Under the pieces are notes generated by a model. The model was not told where the DNA came from. It searched no databases and worked only from the letters and a program-made list of their open reading frames with translations. DNA of 64,000 nt from Rhodobacter sp. (lineage in GTDB: Bacteria; Pseudomonadota; Alphaproteobacteria; Rhodobacterales; Rhodobacteraceae): the NCBI GenBank assembly GCA_020250175.1, contig JADCEN010000022.1:62001-126000 (forward strand). Reading direction: 5' to 3'. The stretch's first letter is position 1. Every line of letters begins with the position of its first letter. Shown here piece after piece: positions 9,247 to 18,483 of this stretch. Made by a program: the position numbers and the translations under genes.

Positions 9247-10269
9247 ATGGGCTACAGGGTTGTCGTTGCGGGTGCCACGGGGAACGTGGGCCGCGAAATG
9301 CTGAACATCCTCGCCGAGCGCGCGTTTCCGGTGATAGAGATTGCCGCCCTTGCCTCGCGCAAGTCGCTGGGCACCGAGATCAGCTTTGGCGACCAGACCG
9401 TGAAGACCAAAGACCTGGACACCTTCGATTTCACCGGCTGGGATATTGCGCTGTTCGCGGTGGGGTCCGAGGCCACGAAAACCTATGCCCCGCGCGCCGC
9501 TGCGGCGGGCTGCGTGGTGATCGACAACTCCTCGCTTTACCGCTATGACCCCGCGATCCCGCTGATCGTGCCCGAGGTGAACGCGGACGCGATCCATGGC
9601 TACAAGAACAGGATGATCATCGCCAACCCCAACTGCTCGACCGCGCAGATGGTGGTGGCGCTGAAGCCGCTGCACGACCGGGCGCGGATCAGGCGCGTGG
9701 TGGTGACCACCTTCCAGTCGGTGTCGGGTGCCGGGAAAGAAGGCATCGACGAGCTGTGGGACCAGACCAAGGGCCTGTATGTTCCCGGGCAGGACGTGGC
9801 CCCGAAGAAATTCCAGCGACAGATCGCCTTCAACGTGATCCCGCAGATCGGCAGCTTCCTTGACGACGGCTCGACCCAGGAAGAATGGAAGATGGTGGCC
9901 GAAACCAAGAAAATCCTCGACAAAGCCATCAAGGTCACCGCCACCTGCGTGCGCGTGCCGGTCTTTGTCGGCCATTCCGAAGCGGTGAATATCGAATTCG
10001 AGGATTTCCTCGACGAACACGAGGCGCGCGACATCCTGCGCGAGGCCCCCGGCGTGCTGGTGGTCGATAAACGCGAACCCGGCGGCTACATCACCCCCAT
10101 CGAATGCGTCGGCGAATACGCCACCTACGTCAGCCGCATCCGCCAGGACAGCACCATCGACAACGGCATCTCGCTGTGGTGCGTTTCCGACAACCTGCGC
10201 AAGGGGGCGGCGCTGAACGCCGTGCAGATTGCGGAAGTGCTGGGGAACCGGTGTTTGAGGAAAGCCTGA
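9247..10269 (+). CDS. asd: Aspartate-semialdehyde dehydrogenase
   Basis: Reduces aspartyl phosphate to aspartate semialdehyde with NADPH, at the branch to lysine/diaminopimelate, threonine and methionine. The product has 340 residues. The N-terminal Rossmann motif GATGNVGREML, the catalytic cysteine at residue 130 in NPNCSTAQMV and the later VFVGHSEAVNIEFE segment with the active-site histidine are all present. The ATG at 9247 has AAGGAG 8 bases upstream. It is a single gene, 93 bp after the MFS gene, followed by about 155 bp of non-coding DNA. Confidence 0.96.
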   Translation: MGYRVVVAGATGNVGREMLNILAERAFPVIEIAALASRKSLGTEISFGDQTVKTKDLDTFDFTGWDIALFAVGSEATKTYAPRAAAAGCVVIDNSSLYRYDPAIPLIVPEVNADAIHGYKNRMIIANPNCSTAQMVVALKPLHDRARIRRVVVTTFQSVSGAGKEGIDELWDQTKGLYVPGQDVAPKKFQRQIAFNVIPQIGSFLDDGSTQEEWKMVAETKKILDKAIKVTATCVRVPVFVGHSEAVNIEFEDFLDEHEARDILREAPGVLVVDKREPGGYITPIECVGEYATYVSRIRQDSTIDNGISLWCVSDNLRKGAALNAVQIAEVLGNRCLRKA

Positions 10270-11608
10270 CAGAGGGGGCCCGCACCGCCGCCCGGTGACG
10301 GCGGCAAGGGTGCGCGCGGCACGGGGAACACAGCCTGCGCGGTCCTTATGCTTTCGTCGGTCTTCCGGCACCGGGCCGCATTTGCCATCGTCGCGGGAAT
10401 GCTGCCCTTGTAAGGTACCCCCGCCATGACCCCGACCCTGCGCCTTGCCGCCGCCGCCTGCCTGTTCGCCCTGCCGGGTTTCGCGCAGACGCAGACGGCG
10501 GAGTCAAAGATCACCAGTGTCACGGTGTATGGCAACGGGGCCATGGTCACCCGACAAGTTTCGCTGGACCTTCCTGCGGGGGTTTCGGAGGTGATAATCC
10601 CTGACATTCCGAAGGGTTCGGAATACTCCGATGCCGAATCTTTTTTGGCGTCCTTGCAGGTTAACGCCCCGGACGGCGTTGCCATCGTGGCGATCAGCAC
10701 CGCGCAGGACCTGCCTGCATCCCTTGAGCGACAGTCCGGCGCCGCCGTTCAGGCAGCGCAGGCTGAAGTGGACCGGCTGGACGCGAAAGTGCGCGAAAGT
10801 GCCGCGAACGTGGACGCAATCCGGCTGAAAGCGAAGGCGGCACAGGAACAGATTGCCGCCCTGCGCGGCATCGCACAGACCACCCATGGCACCCAGTCCA
10901 TCGATGATCTTCGCGCCCTGTCGCAGATGGTGGGCACCGAAACACTGCGCGCCCTGCAAACTGCCCATCAGTCGGAACAGGAGGCCGCCGCAGCCGAACT
11001 GGCCCGGTCAGCTGACCTGAAGGCGCTCGAATTGGCCAGGGCTTCGCTTGCAGCGATGACCCCGGATCAGGGCGACCGCAATGACCTGCTGCTGACTCTG
11101 AACAGCGCGGGCGGGCCTGCCGTGTTGGAAGTTATCGATTTCACCGGTAATGCCGCCTGGAGGCCGCAGTTCGACTTCCGGCTGACGACAGGTCAAACGC
11201 CAAAGCTGATGGTTGACCGGCGTGCGCTTGTCATCCAGCAAAGCGGAGAAGATTGGAACGGTGTCGAACTTATTCTGTCCGCGAACAGTCTTGATGAAGC
11301 CGTATCAGCCGGAACGCTTTACGAACGCAGCCAAGGCATCGTTGAAAAAAGGGTGCCACAGGAATACGCAGAAGGCGAAGGTGGCATGGTGGAACCAGTA
11401 ATGGAGCCTGTGTTGGTTGAAGAAACGTCGGTTTCAAGCTTTAGCTTTGACAGCGAAGGATTGGCAAAACTTTACCGGTTCCCCGTGCCCGTCAGCATCC
11501 GCAGCACATCGAGTGGCGGAACTTTGCTGTCGCTGAACCAAATGGAATTCACTCCGGAGGTTTATGCCCTGACTGCGCCGATCTGGCGCGATCTCAATGA
11601 TGCCTACG

Positions 11609-12667
11609 TGTTCCATCCCGGATGATCACATAGACCCTCGGCGCTCCGCATTTTTCATGGCAAGATCGGTTCTGAGGGACATTCGGAGCGAGGTGCGGGC
11701 ATGTTGATCCATCTTCACAAGCAGGCGACGACGACGCCGAAGGTTCGGGCTGCGATTCAGGCCAGCGCTGAGCCTGCGTCAGCCTTGGCGGAGCGGTTCG
11801 GGACGACCGAGCAGACCGTCTACAAGTGGAAGCATCGCGACAGCGTGCATGACCGCAGCCACACGCCGCACCGGCTGCAGACGACCCTGACGCCTGCGCA
11901 AGAGGCCGTGGCAGTGGCGTTGCGAAAGACGCTCTTGGTGTCGCTCGACGACCTGCTCGCCGTGGTCAGGGAGTTCCTGAACCCGGAGGTGTCGCGCTCG
12001 GGCCTCGACCGATGTCTGCGGCGTCATGGGGTGGGCAATCTGCGTGACCTGCAGGCGAAAGACCCCCAACCGAAGCACAAGGCGTTCAAGGCTTATGAGC
12101 CCGGCTATCTGCATGTGGACGTCAAGTATCTGCCTCAAATGGCTGACGAAACCTCGCGCCGCTACCTGTTCGTGGCCATTGATCGGGCAACCCGCTGGGT
12201 GTTCATCCGGGTCTTCAAATCCAAGACCGCCGCCAACGCCCGCCGGTTCTTGCGCGACCTGGAACGCGCCTGCCCGATGCGCATCCGCACCATACTCACC
12301 GACAATGGCAAGGAATTCACCGACCGCCTGTTCGGCCTGCGCAAGCGCGGTGCCACCGGCAACCACGAATTCGACCTCCTTTGCACCGACCTCGACATCG
12401 AACACCGCCTCGCCCCGCCGCAGCACCCCCAGACAAACGGCATGGTCGAGCGCTTCAACGGCCGCATCGAGGAGGTGCTGCAGTCACACCACTTCCATTC
12501 GGGCGAGGAACTGGAAACCACGCTCCACCACTATGTCCTGCTCTACAACCAGCAACTTCCCCAGTCAGCCCTGGGCAGCAAAACGCCCTTGCAGGCGATG
12601 AAGGACTGGCACAAACTCAAACCCGAGCTGTTCAGGAAACAGCCCTACCACCTTCCGGGATGTGACA
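11609..12667 (+). mobile_element. IS481-family insertion sequence
   Basis: The element of about 1.06 kb is bounded by imperfect 14-bp inverted repeats: TGTTCCATCCCGGA at 11609-11622 and the complement of TGTCACATCCCGGA at 12654-12667 (12 of 14 match). The TG-terminal ends and size suit IS481. The tetranucleotide CTAC is found at 11604-11607 and 12669-12672 and may be the target duplication, which would shift each boundary by one base. It carries one transposase gene and splits the DUF4139 gene. The boundaries are inferred by eye. Confidence 0.75.
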
Positions 12668-12855
12668 ACTACATTCCCGCAGGCGGGGATGCCACAGTCG
12701 GTTTCGGCCCGGTACGCGGGCTGCAAGTGACCCGCAGCGTAACCAACAAATCGCAGGGTGAAACCGGTCTGCTCTCTGTCAGCAACCAGTCCAATGAACT
12801 TGTGCAGATCGATCTCAACAACCTGACGGGGCGAGATTGGCCGGTGCGGCTGTAG
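11701..12855 (+). CDS. IS481-family transposase, C-terminally fused to host sequence
   Basis: A DDE transposase. It begins MLIHLHKQATTTPKVRA with an N-terminal helix-turn-helix (ALAERFGTTEQTVYKWKHR), then an rve integrase core: D in HVDVKYLP, D in ILTDNGKEF and E in HPQTNGMVERFNGRIEE. The native protein should end at about HLPGCD, the last codons of the element. There is no stop codon inside the element in this frame, so the frame continues into the interrupted host gene for about 62 residues (NYIPAGG to DWPVRL) before the TAG at 12853. The catalytic triad looks intact, so the element may be active, although the foreign tail could impair it. Confidence 0.88.
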   Translation: MLIHLHKQATTTPKVRAAIQASAEPASALAERFGTTEQTVYKWKHRDSVHDRSHTPHRLQTTLTPAQEAVAVALRKTLLVSLDDLLAVVREFLNPEVSRSGLDRCLRRHGVGNLRDLQAKDPQPKHKAFKAYEPGYLHVDVKYLPQMADETSRRYLFVAIDRATRWVFIRVFKSKTAANARRFLRDLERACPMRIRTILTDNGKEFTDRLFGLRKRGATGNHEFDLLCTDLDIEHRLAPPQHPQTNGMVERFNGRIEEVLQSHHFHSGEELETTLHHYVLLYNQQLPQSALGSKTPLQAMKDWHKLKPELFRKQPYHLPGCDNYIPAGGDATVGFGPVRGLQVTRSVTNKSQGETGLLSVSNQSNELVQIDLNNLTGRDWPVRL

Positions 12856-13044
12856 GACCGGGTGCCCTTCTCGGAGCAGGATGACCTGAAGATCAGCCAC
12901 ACCGCAACACCCCCCGCCACGACCGAAAACCTCAACTGGCAGGGCGGCGTGCTGGAATGGCGGTTCGACCTGCCCGCCGGGCAAACCAGACAGGTCACGC
13001 TCGAAACCCGGATGCAATGGCCGGAGGGCAAGGAACTGGATTGA

Positions 13045-13308
13045 AGGCCGGGTACGGCCGGTCTCAGCCTGCACTTGGGCAGAACCACTCTGTCGCCGGA
13101 CGCCGCATTGTGTCGTCTTGTCATCGCTGGGACTGATTCGCGTCGGTTCCGGCCGTGCCCCGACCCGGTGAAAGCCGAATGATCGGTCTGACGGGATTTC
13201 GCAAAGGCTGGCGCAGGCACGGTTTTCGCGTCCACGCCGATCAGGCCACCAGCGGACCAGGGCATCGGGCTTCGCACGTGCCTGCGCCGGAAGAGCCTGC
13301 GGCACAGG
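13045..13308. other. Non-coding stretch between DUF4139 end and IS630 relic
   Basis: About 260 bp with no convincing gene. Six-frame reading gives only arginine- and proline-rich frames without family features. It may hold further degraded sequence of the adjacent IS630-type relic, since such transposases would extend about 200 residues upstream, but I cannot align it by eye. Confidence 0.4.
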
Positions 13309-13593
13309 ATGCCATGCAAACCCGGCACTCTGCCGACGGCAAAGTGTGGGCAGAAGGATCTGAAGCGTGTCCTCGCCCTGCACCCGGACGGCATCGTCAG
13401 TCCGGACATTCCCGGCATCCGCAGGGCACCAGCCATCAGGCAAACCGGGCCGCGGGTGCGCTTCCTGCCCGCGTACCCTTCGCACCTCAAGCCCGGCGAA
13501 CGGGTCTTTGCCAGGCTCCGGCACCCGCTGCGAAAGGCAGCATCCCGACGGCGATGCGACCGATCCCCGCTGCGCCCCCGTCCGGGTCAGTAA
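13309..13593 (+). pseudogene. Decayed IS630-family transposase C-terminus
   Basis: One frame reads KRVLALHPDGIVSPD, then IPGIRRAPAIRQTG, then VRFLPAYPSHLKPGERVFARLRHPLRKAA. This aligns with the C-terminal catalytic region of IS630/DDE_3 transposases (VLAPTLRPGDIVVMDN-GSHK, then [27 protein letters not shown]). The second catalytic Asp region is altered (DIPGIRR for DNLGSHK) and NPIE has become KPGE. The N-terminal two thirds is missing or unrecognisable. It is therefore a relic, not a functional gene, next to the IS481 insertion. Confidence 0.6.
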
Positions 13594-13765
13594 AGGCCAG
13601 TGCCCCGAACCGGGCGTCGGACGGCAGCCGCCTGGCCTGCGCGCGCGCCGCCCGGTCGGCGGGCTGAACCGGACCGTGTCTTTCCGCCATCGGTCTTCTC
13701 CACCCCCCAAACCCCTGTCCGGGCCTTGCGGCGCGCAACCGCAACCCTGCCCGGACGCAACCCTG

Positions 13766-13834
13766 CATTTTCTGTTCGGATGTATCCTTGGGGGGTGAAT
13801 TGGCCGCAGCCCAAGAAGGGGGCAGACAGCCCCC
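13766..13834 (-). terminator. Hairpin and conserved downstream element after truA
   Basis: On the minus strand, ten bases past the truA stop, GGGGGC-TGTCT-GCCCCC (13818-13834) forms a stem-loop followed by TTCTTGG, a weak intrinsic terminator. Farther on at 13766-13790 is AAGGATACATCC followed by GAACAGAAAA. The same pair of motifs, hairpin then AGGRTA plus an A/G-rich end, recurs at 22636-22756, and the second motif also at 53436. The recurrence suggests a family-wide downstream element. Confidence 0.5.
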
Positions 13835-13843
13835 CTGTCGCGG

Positions 13844-14617
13844 TCAGGCCCCCGGAAACGGGTCTTCAGGATAGCTTACCCCCACCAGATACAGCCCCTG
13901 CGGCGGGCAGACCGGGCCGCAGGCGGCACGGTCGCGCGCGGCCAGGGCGCGGGCGACATCATCGGGGCTCCAGGCCCCGGCCCCGACCCGCTCCAGCGTG
14001 CCCACGATCGAGCGGACCTGATTGTGCAGAAAGCTGCGGGCGCGCAGGTGAAAGCGAAACTCCCATCCCCCGGGGATCGCCACCGTCTCGATCCGCAGCT
14101 CGTCCAGCGTCTTCACCGGCGAAGCCGCCTGGCAGAAGGCCGACCGGAAGGTGGTAAAGTCCTGCCTGCCCAGCAGATGCGCCGCCCCCTGCCGCATCGC
14201 ACCGGCGTCCAGCGGGTTCAGCACCTGCCAGACCCGCCCCCGGTCATGCGTCACCGGGGCGCGTCGCTGCACAAGGCGGTACAGATAGCGCCGCTCGCGC
14301 GCCGAAAATCGCGCGTGAAAATCTTCCGCAACCCGCGCTGCGGCCAGAATGGCGATAGGGGCCGGGCGCAGATGGGCGTTCAGCGCCTCGGTCAGGCGGA
14401 ACGGCTCCCAGTCGCGGGCAAGGTCCGCATGGGCGACCTGGCCCGTGGCATGCACGCCCGCGTCGGTGCGCCCGGCCCCGGTGACCGCCGGGGCCGCCGG
14501 GTCCAGCCGGGCCAGCGCCGCATCGAGGGCCGCTTGCACCGATGGCGCATTCGCCTGCTTCTGCCAGCCCGAAAACGGACCGCCGTCATAGTCGATCTTC
14601 AGCGCAAATCTGGGCAT
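13844..14617 (-). CDS. truA: tRNA pseudouridine(38-40) synthase
   Basis: Isomerises uridines 38-40 in the anticodon stem of tRNA. It has 257 residues, normal for TruA. The catalytic aspartate is D52 in [12 protein letters not shown], and the family segments [25 protein letters not shown] and [13 protein letters not shown] are present in order. The start [19 protein letters not shown] at 14617 matches the family N-terminus exactly. It is divergent from the YcjX gene, whose start lies about 105 bp away. Confidence 0.95.
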   Translation of the reverse strand: MPRFALKIDYDGGPFSGWQKQANAPSVQAALDAALARLDPAAPAVTGAGRTDAGVHATGQVAHADLARDWEPFRLTEALNAHLRPAPIAILAAARVAEDFHARFSARERRYLYRLVQRRAPVTHDRGRVWQVLNPLDAGAMRQGAAHLLGRQDFTTFRSAFCQAASPVKTLDELRIETVAIPGGWEFRFHLRARSFLHNQVRSIVGTLERVGAGAWSPDDVARALAARDRAACGPVCPPQGLYLVGVSYPEDPFPGA

Positions 14618-14721
14618 GCTGCCGGGTTAGCCGATGCCCCGCGCCCTGGCAACCGGGGCTTGCCCCTGTCCTTTGCCCGCGTCCCTGCCTATGTTCCCCG
14701 GCAGGCAACAGGGGGCAGGGT

Positions 14722-16134
14722 GTGCTGGGATCGATTGCGGACGGGCTGACGCGCGGCGTCGAAGGGGCCTTCGCCACCCTGTCGGGTGCCTTCTTCGAAC
14801 CTGTGATCCGGCTGGGCGTCACCGGCCTGTCGCGGTCGGGCAAGACCGTGTTCATCACCGGGCTGGTCGCCAACCTGATGGACCGGGGCCGGATGCCACA
14901 GCTTTCTGCCGCCGCCGAAGGGCGGATTTCCGCCGTCTGGCTGCAACCGCAGCCGCATGACACCGTCGCGCGCTTTGACGTGGAATCGCATCTGGCCGCC
15001 CTGGGCGGCGATGCCCCGCGCTGGCCCGCCTCGACCCGCAGCGTGTCCGAGCTGCGCCTGTCGTTCCGGGTGCAGCCCGTGGGGTTGTTCGCCAGCCTGG
15101 GCGGGCCGCGCACCATGCATCTGGACATTGTCGATTACCCCGGCGAATGGCTGATGGACCTGGCGCTGATGGAAAAATCCTATGCCGACTGGTCCGACGA
15201 TACGCTGTCACGCATTGCAAAACGCCCCCAGGCCGCCGCCTATATGGCCCAGGCAAGGGCCGAAGACGGCAGCCTGACGCTGGACGAGGGGCGCGCGCAG
15301 GCGCTGGCGGCTGCCTTCACCGCCTACCTTCAGGCCGCACGCGATGCGGGCTTCTCCGATTGCACGCCGGGGCGGTTCCTGATGCCCGGCGATCTGGCGG
15401 GGTCGCCCGCCCTGACCTTCGCCCCCCTGCCGATGCCTGCGGCATCGCCGCGCGGCTCGCTCTGGCGCGAGATGGACCGCCGCTATGACGCCTACCGGCG
15501 CGGGGTGGTGCGCCCGTTCTTCCGCGATCACTTCTCGCGCATCGACCGCCAGGTGGTGCTGGTCGATGCGCTGAGTGCCATTCACGCCGGTCCCCGGGCG
15601 GTGGAGGATCTGCGCCGCACCATGGCCGAAATCCTGATGGCCTTCCGCCCCGGCCGGAACGCCTTCCTGTCGTCGCTGTTCACCGGGCAGCGGGTGGAAA
15701 AGGTGCTGTTCGCCGCCACCAAGGCCGATCATCTGCATCACACCCAGCACCCGCGCCTGACCGCGATCATCGACGCGATGCTGCGCGATGCCCGCGACCG
15801 CGCCGATTTCGCCGGGGCAGAGACTGCCGGCATGGCCATCGCCTCGATCCGCGCCACGGTCGAGGAAGAGGTGATCCGCAATGGCCGGACGGTCCACGCC
15901 GTGCGCGGGCGGCTGCAAGGCACCGGCAAGATGGCCACGATGTATGCGGGCGAACTGCCCGCCGATCCCGCCCGGCTGATGGCCCCGGCGCGCGAAGGGG
16001 CCGAGCGCTGGCTGGATGCCGATTACCAGGTGATGTCCTTTGCCCCGGCCCGCATGGCGCTGGCCCCCGGTGACGGGCCGCCCCACATCCGGCTGGACCG
16101 CGCCGCGCAATTCCTGATCGGAGACCGGCTGTGA
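14722..16134 (+). CDS. ycjX: YcjX-family GTPase-like stress protein (DUF463)
   Basis: A 470-residue member of the DUF463/YcjX family. The Walker A motif GLSRSGKT is at residues 35-42, followed by DIVDYPGEWLMDL and VLVDALSAIHAGP and a G4-like ATKADH. Family members are P-loop proteins tied to stress responses with no agreed reaction. The likely start is GTG at 14722, with GGGGGCAGGG upstream; the longer frame from 14542 overlaps truA and lacks family similarity. Its stop overlaps the start of the next gene by four bases, as in the ycjX-ycjF pair of E. coli. Confidence 0.88.
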   Translation: MLGSIADGLTRGVEGAFATLSGAFFEPVIRLGVTGLSRSGKTVFITGLVANLMDRGRMPQLSAAAEGRISAVWLQPQPHDTVARFDVESHLAALGGDAPRWPASTRSVSELRLSFRVQPVGLFASLGGPRTMHLDIVDYPGEWLMDLALMEKSYADWSDDTLSRIAKRPQAAAYMAQARAEDGSLTLDEGRAQALAAAFTAYLQAARDAGFSDCTPGRFLMPGDLAGSPALTFAPLPMPAASPRGSLWREMDRRYDAYRRGVVRPFFRDHFSRIDRQVVLVDALSAIHAGPRAVEDLRRTMAEILMAFRPGRNAFLSSLFTGQRVEKVLFAATKADHLHHTQHPRLTAIIDAMLRDARDRADFAGAETAGMAIASIRATVEEEVIRNGRTVHAVRGRLQGTGKMATMYAGELPADPARLMAPAREGAERWLDADYQVMSFAPARMALAPGDGPPHIRLDRAAQFLIGDRL

Positions 16135-17126
16135 CCGATGCCCCGCCGCTGAAGCCCCTGCTGATCGAACGCGACGAGGATCCGGACGCGCCCACCCCCG
16201 CCACCGCCCCCCCCGTGCCCGATCCGGACGGCCCCGAGGTGATGGTCCGCCTGCCCCCGCCGCCCGGATCGGCGCTGAACCGGGCGGCGCTGTGGGTGTT
16301 CGGGGCGCTGTTTTCCTTTGTCCTGTCGGTCGCGGCCTGGGACTTTGTGACCAGCCTGCTGACGCGTGACAGCCTGCTGGGGACGGTGGCCCTTGTGCTG
16401 GTGGGTCTGGCGGTTCTGATGGCGCTGGCGCTGGCGCTGCGCGAGCTGGCGGGGTTTGCCCGCATGGCGCGCATCGATACGCTGCGCCTGCGCGCAGTCG
16501 GGGCGGCGTCAACGGCCAATGTCAAAGAGGCGCGCAGTGTGGTCGCAGGGCTGGACTCGCTCTACAGCGGCCGTCCCGAACTGGCCCCGGCGCGGGCGCG
16601 GCTGACGGCGCGGGGTGCCGAGCTGTTCGATGCCGATGGTCTGTTGTCGCTGGCCGAGGCCGAGTTGATGGCCCCGCTTGACCAGTCCGCCCGGCGCGAG
16701 GTGGAGGCAGCCGCACGGCAGGTGGCCACCGTCACCGCCCTGGTGCCCCTGGCGCTGGCCGATGTGGCCACAGCACTTTACGCCAATCTGCGGATGATCC
16801 GGCGGATTGCGGCGATCTATGGCGGGCGCGCGGGCACTCTGGGGTCGCTCAGGCTGATGCGCGGTGTCTTCACCCATCTGGCGGCCACGGGGGCGCTGGC
16901 GGTGGGCGATGACATGATCCACTCGGTCGCAGGCGGCGGCATCCTGTCGCGCATCTCGCGCCGCTTCGGCGAAGGCGTGGTCAACGGCGCGCTGACCGCC
17001 CGGATCGGTGTGGCGGCGATGGATGTCTGCCGCCCGCTGCCGTTCCGCGCCCTGCCGCGCCCCAAGACCACCAACCTGGTCTCGCGCGGGCTGGCGGGGC
17101 TGTTTGCCGAGACCAGGGAAAGCTGA
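16131..17126 (+). CDS. ycjF: TIGR01620 / YcjF-family membrane protein (DUF697)
   Basis: A 331-residue protein with a proline-rich cytoplasmic N-terminus (about 55 residues), two closely spaced membrane helices (ALWVFGALFSFVLSVAAWDF and TVALVLVGLAVLMALALAL) and a C-terminal DUF697 domain. It starts with GTG in a GTGA overlap with the ycjX stop, which implies translational coupling. Partnership with YcjX is conserved across proteobacteria. The molecular role is unknown. Confidence 0.86.
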   Translation: MTDAPPLKPLLIERDEDPDAPTPATAPPVPDPDGPEVMVRLPPPPGSALNRAALWVFGALFSFVLSVAAWDFVTSLLTRDSLLGTVALVLVGLAVLMALALALRELAGFARMARIDTLRLRAVGAASTANVKEARSVVAGLDSLYSGRPELAPARARLTARGAELFDADGLLSLAEAELMAPLDQSARREVEAAARQVATVTALVPLALADVATALYANLRMIRRIAAIYGGRAGTLGSLRLMRGVFTHLAATGALAVGDDMIHSVAGGGILSRISRRFGEGVVNGALTARIGVAAMDVCRPLPFRALPRPKTTNLVSRGLAGLFAETRES

Positions 17127-17485
17127 CGGCAGGGCGCAGTGACGGCGGGTTCGGGTTGGCAAGGCGGCGGCTGCGGCGGGTCTTGCCGTCAGCGGGGCGA
17201 ACCGGTTGCGGCGGTGATCCCTGGCACGAGCGGGGGGCTGTTGGTCCTGCGCAAGAGCTTGCGTCTCTCCGGGCGGTCCCGGAAACGCACCACGTTTCCC
17301 CCGCCCGCACGGGACGCTGCCCCGCAGAATGCCAGGTCCAGGTACAACGGCAGGCCAGCGTCCGCTGGGGGCATGGCGCGGGGCCGGGGCGATGGCCCGG
17401 CCGGAATACACGGGGCGCGCAGACGGAAAGGTTTCCTGCTTTCCCTTCAGGCAGCCCATGCGGCCGGCATGTTTTCAGCGCCCGT
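17127..17485. other. Intergenic stretch, nothing recognised
   Basis: About 360 bp between the convergent YcjF-like and quinone oxidoreductase genes. I find no credible ORF with a ribosome site, no tRNA-like fold and no stem followed by a T-run. Both flanking genes end here, so it may simply hold termination signals that I cannot resolve. Confidence 0.5.
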
Positions 17486-18475
17486 CTAACCCACCCGCAG
17501 CACGATCTTCCCGATATGGCCAGAGCTTTCCATACGGGCATGTGCCTCTGCCGCGTCTTCCAGAGCGTATTCCGAATCCAGCACCACCCGCAGTTTTCCG
17601 GCCGCGATCATCGGCCAGACATGGCGTTCCAGTTCGGCGGCATAGCCCGCTTTGGCCAGATCAGACTGCGGGCGGAGCGTGCTGCCGGTGATGGTCAGCC
17701 GCCGCATCATCACCTCGGCAAAGTTCAACTCCACCTTCGGGCCCTGCAGAAAGGCGATCTGCACCAGCCGCCCGTCATCGGTCAGCGCCTTGACATTGCG
17801 CGGCAGGTAAGACCCGCCGACCATGTCCAGGATCAGGTGCGCCCCCCCTTCGGCGCGCAAGGCATCGACGAAATCCCCGGTCCGGTAGTTGATCGCGCGC
17901 TCTGCCCCCAGCGCCACGCAGGCTGCGCATTTGTCATCCGACCCGGCGGTGGCAAAGACCCGCGCGCCCAAGGCGGCGGCAATCTGGATCGCGGTGGTGC
18001 CGATGCCGGATGATCCGCCATGCACCAGAAACCGCTCGCCCGCCCGCAACCCGCCGCGCAGCACCATGTTCGACCAGACGGTAAAGCAGGTTTCGGGCAG
18101 GCAGGCCGCTGCCTTCAGATCCATCCCCTCCGGAACCGGCAGGGCATGGGCGGCGTGTGTGGCCACATATTCCGCATAGCCGCCACCCGGCAGCAGCGCA
18201 CACACCCTGTCGCCGATCTGCCAGCGCGCAACGCCCGGCCCCACTTCCACCACCGTGCCCGCCGCCTCCAACCCCGGCAGGGGCGAGGCAGTGGCAGGCG
18301 GCGCATAGGCCCCGGCCCGCTGCAGCGCATCCGGGCGGTTCACGCCCGCATAGGCCACCCGGATCACGATCTGGCCGTGGCCGGGAACCGGCACGGGCAG
18401 GATCACCGGTTTCAGCACTTCCGGCCCGCCGGGTTCGGAGATTTCCACGGCGCGCATCGTATGGGACAGGGCCAT
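17486..18475 (-). CDS. NAD(P)H-quinone oxidoreductase, PIG3/QOR type
   Basis: A 329-residue zinc-independent medium-chain dehydrogenase/reductase of the PIG3 (TIGR02824) group. It begins MRAVEISEPGGPEVL after a short extension, then has the family GVNRPD motif, LPGLEAAGTVVEVG and a nucleotide-binding GGSSGIGTTAIQIA. These enzymes reduce quinones with NADPH. ATG at 18475 is used; the internal M at residue 7 is an alternative. It lies 8 bp after the COQ9 gene on the same strand, which fits a link to ubiquinone metabolism. Confidence 0.88.
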   Translation of the reverse strand: MALSHTMRAVEISEPGGPEVLKPVILPVPVPGHGQIVIRVAYAGVNRPDALQRAGAYAPPATASPLPGLEAAGTVVEVGPGVARWQIGDRVCALLPGGGYAEYVATHAAHALPVPEGMDLKAAACLPETCFTVWSNMVLRGGLRAGERFLVHGGSSGIGTTAIQIAAALGARVFATAGSDDKCAACVALGAERAINYRTGDFVDALRAEGGAHLILDMVGGSYLPRNVKALTDDGRLVQIAFLQGPKVELNFAEVMMRRLTITGSTLRPQSDLAKAGYAAELERHVWPMIAAGKLRVVLDSEYALEDAAEAHARMESSGHIGKIVLRVG

Positions 18476-18483
18476 GGAACCTC

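Larger units (their letters stand above)
10426..13044 (+). pseudogene. DUF4139 (MuiA-type) exported protein, split by an IS element
   Basis: The 5' part (10426 to about 11607) encodes a signal peptide ending GFAQT, an N-terminal DUF4140-like region (SVTVYGNGAMVTRQVSL), a coiled coil of about 100 residues and the start of DUF4139 (GNAAWRPQFDFRL). The 3' part resumes at about 12669 with IPAGGDATVGFGPVRGLQ and runs to WPEGKELD and a TGA at 13044. All pieces are in one frame. An IS481-family element lies between them. A TAG at 12853-12855 breaks the 3' part before DRVPFSEQDDL; one T-to-A change from TTG (Leu) would explain it. Joining across the element gives DAY-IPAGGD in frame, yet from memory homologues have roughly 30 more residues here, so a deletion is possible. 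Confidence 0.85.

Noticed and set aside
12565-13710. Open frame of 381 codons on the minus strand across the IS boundary and IS630 relic
   Set aside because: It crosses two unrelated elements and a broken gene; the composition is proline/arginine/glycine-rich and no motif is visible.
14024-14749. Plus-strand frame opposite truA
   Set aside because: truA has its catalytic aspartate and full length on the minus strand; the plus-strand frame is a shadow.
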